The notes under the pieces: model-generated
The model's input: the letters and a program-made list of their open reading frames with translations, nothing else
Database searches by the model: none
Told to the model about the DNA's origin: nothing
Position numbers and translations under genes: made by a program
Shown here: positions 6,886 through 8,471 of the stretch, piece by piece
Layout: each line of letters begins with the position of its first letter
How positions within the stretch are numbered: the stretch's first letter is position 1
Assembly (NCBI GenBank): GCA_040383485.1
Contig: JBEIDK010000139.1
Span: 1-8,471, forward strand
Length of the DNA: 8,471 bases
Source: JBEIDK01 sp040383485
GTDB taxonomy: Bacteria; Bacteroidota; Bacteroidia; UBA4408
Direction: 5' to 3'

Positions 6886-8471
6886 TTATCGAATCAATAA
6901 TAATTTACCTTCCTTAACTTCTGAGCTATTATCTAAATACCTAGCTTTTATAATATACACGAAACCATCAGTACTTAATGCTGCACCTTTATAAGTACCG
7001 TCCCAAGTTTTATCAAATGAATCACCTTCTTTAATAGAAAATACTTCTTGCCCCCATTCGTTGAAAATACTAAACTCTAAAGTTTTTAATCCACTATGAT
7101 GTAATCTAAACTCTCTATTTTTAATATTAATTGCATTTGGAGAGAACACATTTGCTAATTCTACATATTTAGTCAAATCAATTTTAATATTCACGGTATC
7201 AACTAATTTACAACCATTAGCATCTGTTATAGTAACTCTATATGAAATGTCTGCAACACCTGTAAATTCAGGTTTAGCGCAGTTGTCGCAGCTTAGGTTG
7301 GCTGGTGGTTCCCATAAATAATTAGAGCCACCACTCGCATATAAAGTAACTGGGCTACCCGGAATAATAGTAGTGTCATTCATTGCTTTTGCTGTATTAG
7401 ATGGTGACGAAACAATAATGGTTACTTGCGATAAGCTAGGACTGCAGCCTGGTTTAGATATCGTCCACTGAAAAATATTATCTCCATCACTTAAATTAGT
7501 AACTGATGCGCTTGGAGAATTTGGTAAACTTATGATACCTTGACTATTAATAATAGTCCAGAAGCCAGTACCAACCGAAGGTGTATTTGCATTGAGAACG
7601 GTTTCTTTATTACATATATTTTGTGTTGCTCCGGCATTAGAAACTGTTGGAGGAGCTTGACGTGTAATTTTAACTGTATCAAAAATAGAAGGACATAAAG
7701 CACTAGAAACAGTGAATAAGAAAAAGTTGTTACCTACTTGAAGGTTAGTAACCTTAGTATTTAATTGCATAGAATTAGCAATGTTTGCTGCACCAAAACT
7801 AGACCATGCACCATTACCATTAATTGCAATTCCACTTAAATTTGAAGTGTCGGAACAAATAATTTTATCGGCGCCAGCATTCGCAACCAAAGATTGATTT
7901 ACTGTGACAGACAAGGTATCTGAATTTGAAGCACAAATGCCGTTTGAAATAGTAAAGATAAATTGCTGTAAACCTAAACTTAAATTATTTACAGTAGTAG
8001 TAGCATTGTTGGGGCTTTGAATTACTGCAGTATTGTTTAGGTTTGACCATAGACCAATACCAACGGAAGGTGCAGTTGCAGATAAGTTTGCTGTGGTGTT
8101 GCACACTGACAAATTGCTACTTACTTGAGATGGAGACGGAGGAAGATTATTGTTTATGATAACTGTATCTGAATTAGAGGGGCAATTATTACCGCTTATT
8201 GTCCAAATAAAAACATTATTACCCTCTGACAAATTATTAGCAACACTACTGCTGCTATTAGGACTATTAAAAGATACATTAGTGTTTAATGAAGTCCAAG
8301 TTCCTGTTCCCACAGAAGGATTTGTTGCACTTAGTTGAATGCTATTGCCACATTGACTCAAGTTATTTCCGGCATTAGCAATTGAAATATTTGGATTGAC
8401 TAAAATTGATACCGTATCAATTGAAGCAGGGCAGCTGCCATTTATAATTGTCCACAAAAATTGATTATTAC
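6886..8471 (-). CDS. Large secreted PKD-like repeat protein with type B T9SS sorting domain (5' end missing)
   Basis: C-terminal part of an extracellular, probably cell-surface protein exported by the T9SS. The frame is open to the right edge, and the TTG at 8455-8457 lies inside a repeat, so the true start is beyond the window. Numbering residues from that TTG codon: four tandem PKD-like units (27-352), a different Ig/PKD-like segment (about 353-427) with C390-x-x-C393 and an I-T-D-A-N-G-C motif (410-416), then the CHU_C/gliding-motility-associated C-terminal domain (about 432-523). The last has N-V-F-S-P-N (436-441), FSIFNEWGQEVF (462-473), T-W-D-G-T-Y-K-G (484-491), G-F-V-Y-I-I-K (498-504) and the end K-L-L-L-I-R. 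This domain is the sorting signal of type B T9SS cargo. The protein is rich in Asn, Ser and Thr and has no visible enzymatic domain, so an adhesin or structural role is likely but inferred. Confidence 0.9.
   Translation of the reverse strand, partial: NNQFLWTIINGSCPASIDTVSILVNPNISIANAGNNLSQCGNSIQLSATNPSVGTGTWTSLNTNVSFNSPNSSSSVANNLSEGNNVFIWTISGNNCPSNSDTVIINNNLPPSPSQVSSNLSVCNTTANLSATAPSVGIGLWSNLNNTAVIQSPNNATTTVNNLSLGLQQFIFTISNGICASNSDTLSVTVNQSLVANAGADKIICSDTSNLSGIAINGNGAWSSFGAANIANSMQLNTKVTNLQVGNNFFLFTVSSALCPSIFDTVKITRQAPPTVSNAGATQNICNKETVLNANTPSVGTGFWTIINSQGIISLPNSPSASVTNLSDGDNIFQWTISKPGCSPSLSQVTIIVSSPSNTAKAMNDTTIIPGSPVTLYASGGSNYLWEPPANLSCDNCAKPEFTGVADISYRVTITDANGCKLVDTVNIKIDLTKYVELANVFSPNAINIKNREFRLHHSGLKTLEFSIFNEWGQEVFSIKEGDSFDKTWDGTYKGAALSTDGFVYIIKARYLDNSSEVKEGKLLLIR
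6889..7164 (-). other. Type B T9SS sorting domain (CHU_C / gliding motility-associated C-terminal domain)
   Basis: This encodes the last 92 or so residues of the repeat protein. It has the usual blocks in order: F-S-P-N, F-x-I-F-N-x-W-G-Q-x-V-F, W-D-G-T-Y-K-G, a G-x-V-Y-I-I-K strand, and a Lys/Leu-rich end in I-R. Type B domains are longer than type A signals and direct export through the T9SS; in characterised cases such proteins depend on PorV and an SprF-like partner. The first block reads F-S-P-N-A rather than the common F-(S/T)-P-N-G-D-G, a shortened calcium-loop-like stretch. Confidence 0.9.
7402..8379 (-). repeat. Four tandem PKD-like repeats of 80-83 residues
   Basis: Units lie at 8131-8379, 7885-8130, 7642-7884 and 7402-7641, in order of translation, with Cys-to-Cys periods of 83, 82 and 81 residues. 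Each opens with an A-N-A-G-like segment and a Cys at position 10, then a Leu/Ala strand, a (S-V-)G-x-G-x-W motif, an Asn/Ser-rich segment, V-x-N-L-x-x-G, an aromatic-rich strand (such as F-I-W-T-I-S) and a second Cys 54-56 residues after the first. The two Cys per unit could form a disulphide. The right edge cuts a further unit, whose second Cys is residue 9, so more copies probably lie outside. Confidence 0.88.

Noticed and set aside
8150..8338. Plus-strand 62-codon Leu-rich frame opposite the repeat protein
   Set aside because: It is the complement of the Asn/Ser-rich repeat codons, which generates hydrophobic codons on the other strand; no independent support.
7402..8379. CRISPR array or DNA-level tandem repeat
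   Set aside because: The roughly 245-base periodicity is protein-level only. The nucleotide sequences of the units are strongly diverged and there are no short identical repeats with spacers.
8455..8457. TTG at 8457 (minus strand) as the start of the repeat protein
   Set aside because: It falls inside a PKD-like unit (N-N-Q-F-L-W-T-I) and the frame continues to the edge, so the coding sequence runs off the window.

Overview
The window is AT-rich DNA from a member of the phylum Bacteroidota. The evidence is a complete gldK-gldL-gldM-gldN (porKLMN) block preceded by a PorP/SprF-family gene, together with a protein carrying the C-terminal sorting domain known from Bacteroidota type IX secretion (T9SS) cargo. 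The start codons sit behind A/T-rich leaders with no Shine-Dalgarno sequence, which is also usual for this phylum. The genus cannot be named from the sequence alone.

Layout. Positions 1-738 (+) hold the 3' part of a PorP/SprF-like outer-membrane protein cut by the left edge. Positions 884-5658 (+) hold gldK (FGE-sulfatase-fold lipoprotein), gldL (inner-membrane motor protein), gldM (inner-membrane-anchored periplasmic shaft) and gldN (exported periplasmic ring partner). The last three spacers are strikingly even at 48, 47 and 45 nt. A strong intrinsic terminator (5671-5698) follows gldN and closes the operon. Positions 5722-6885 (+) hold a membrane-anchored serine hydrolase of the beta-lactamase/class C fold. 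Positions 6886-8471 (-) hold the C-terminal part of a large secreted protein cut by the right edge: four PKD-like repeats of 80-83 residues, a further Ig-like segment and a type B (CHU_C) T9SS sorting domain. The stop codons of the last two genes touch with no intergenic base. No gap exceeds about 145 bases.

How the genes fit together. In characterised systems GldL and GldM form the proton-driven motor in the inner membrane. GldM spans the periplasm to the GldK-GldN ring under the outer membrane, and PorP-type barrels act at the outer membrane. The order porP-K-L-M-N is that of the Porphyromonas gingivalis core cluster. The repeat protein at the right edge looks like cargo of this machine, and the serine hydrolase has no evident link to it. 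I see no tRNA, rRNA, CRISPR array or insertion sequence, and no clearly undescribed system. The points worth a second look are details of the T9SS parts and the modular cargo protein.
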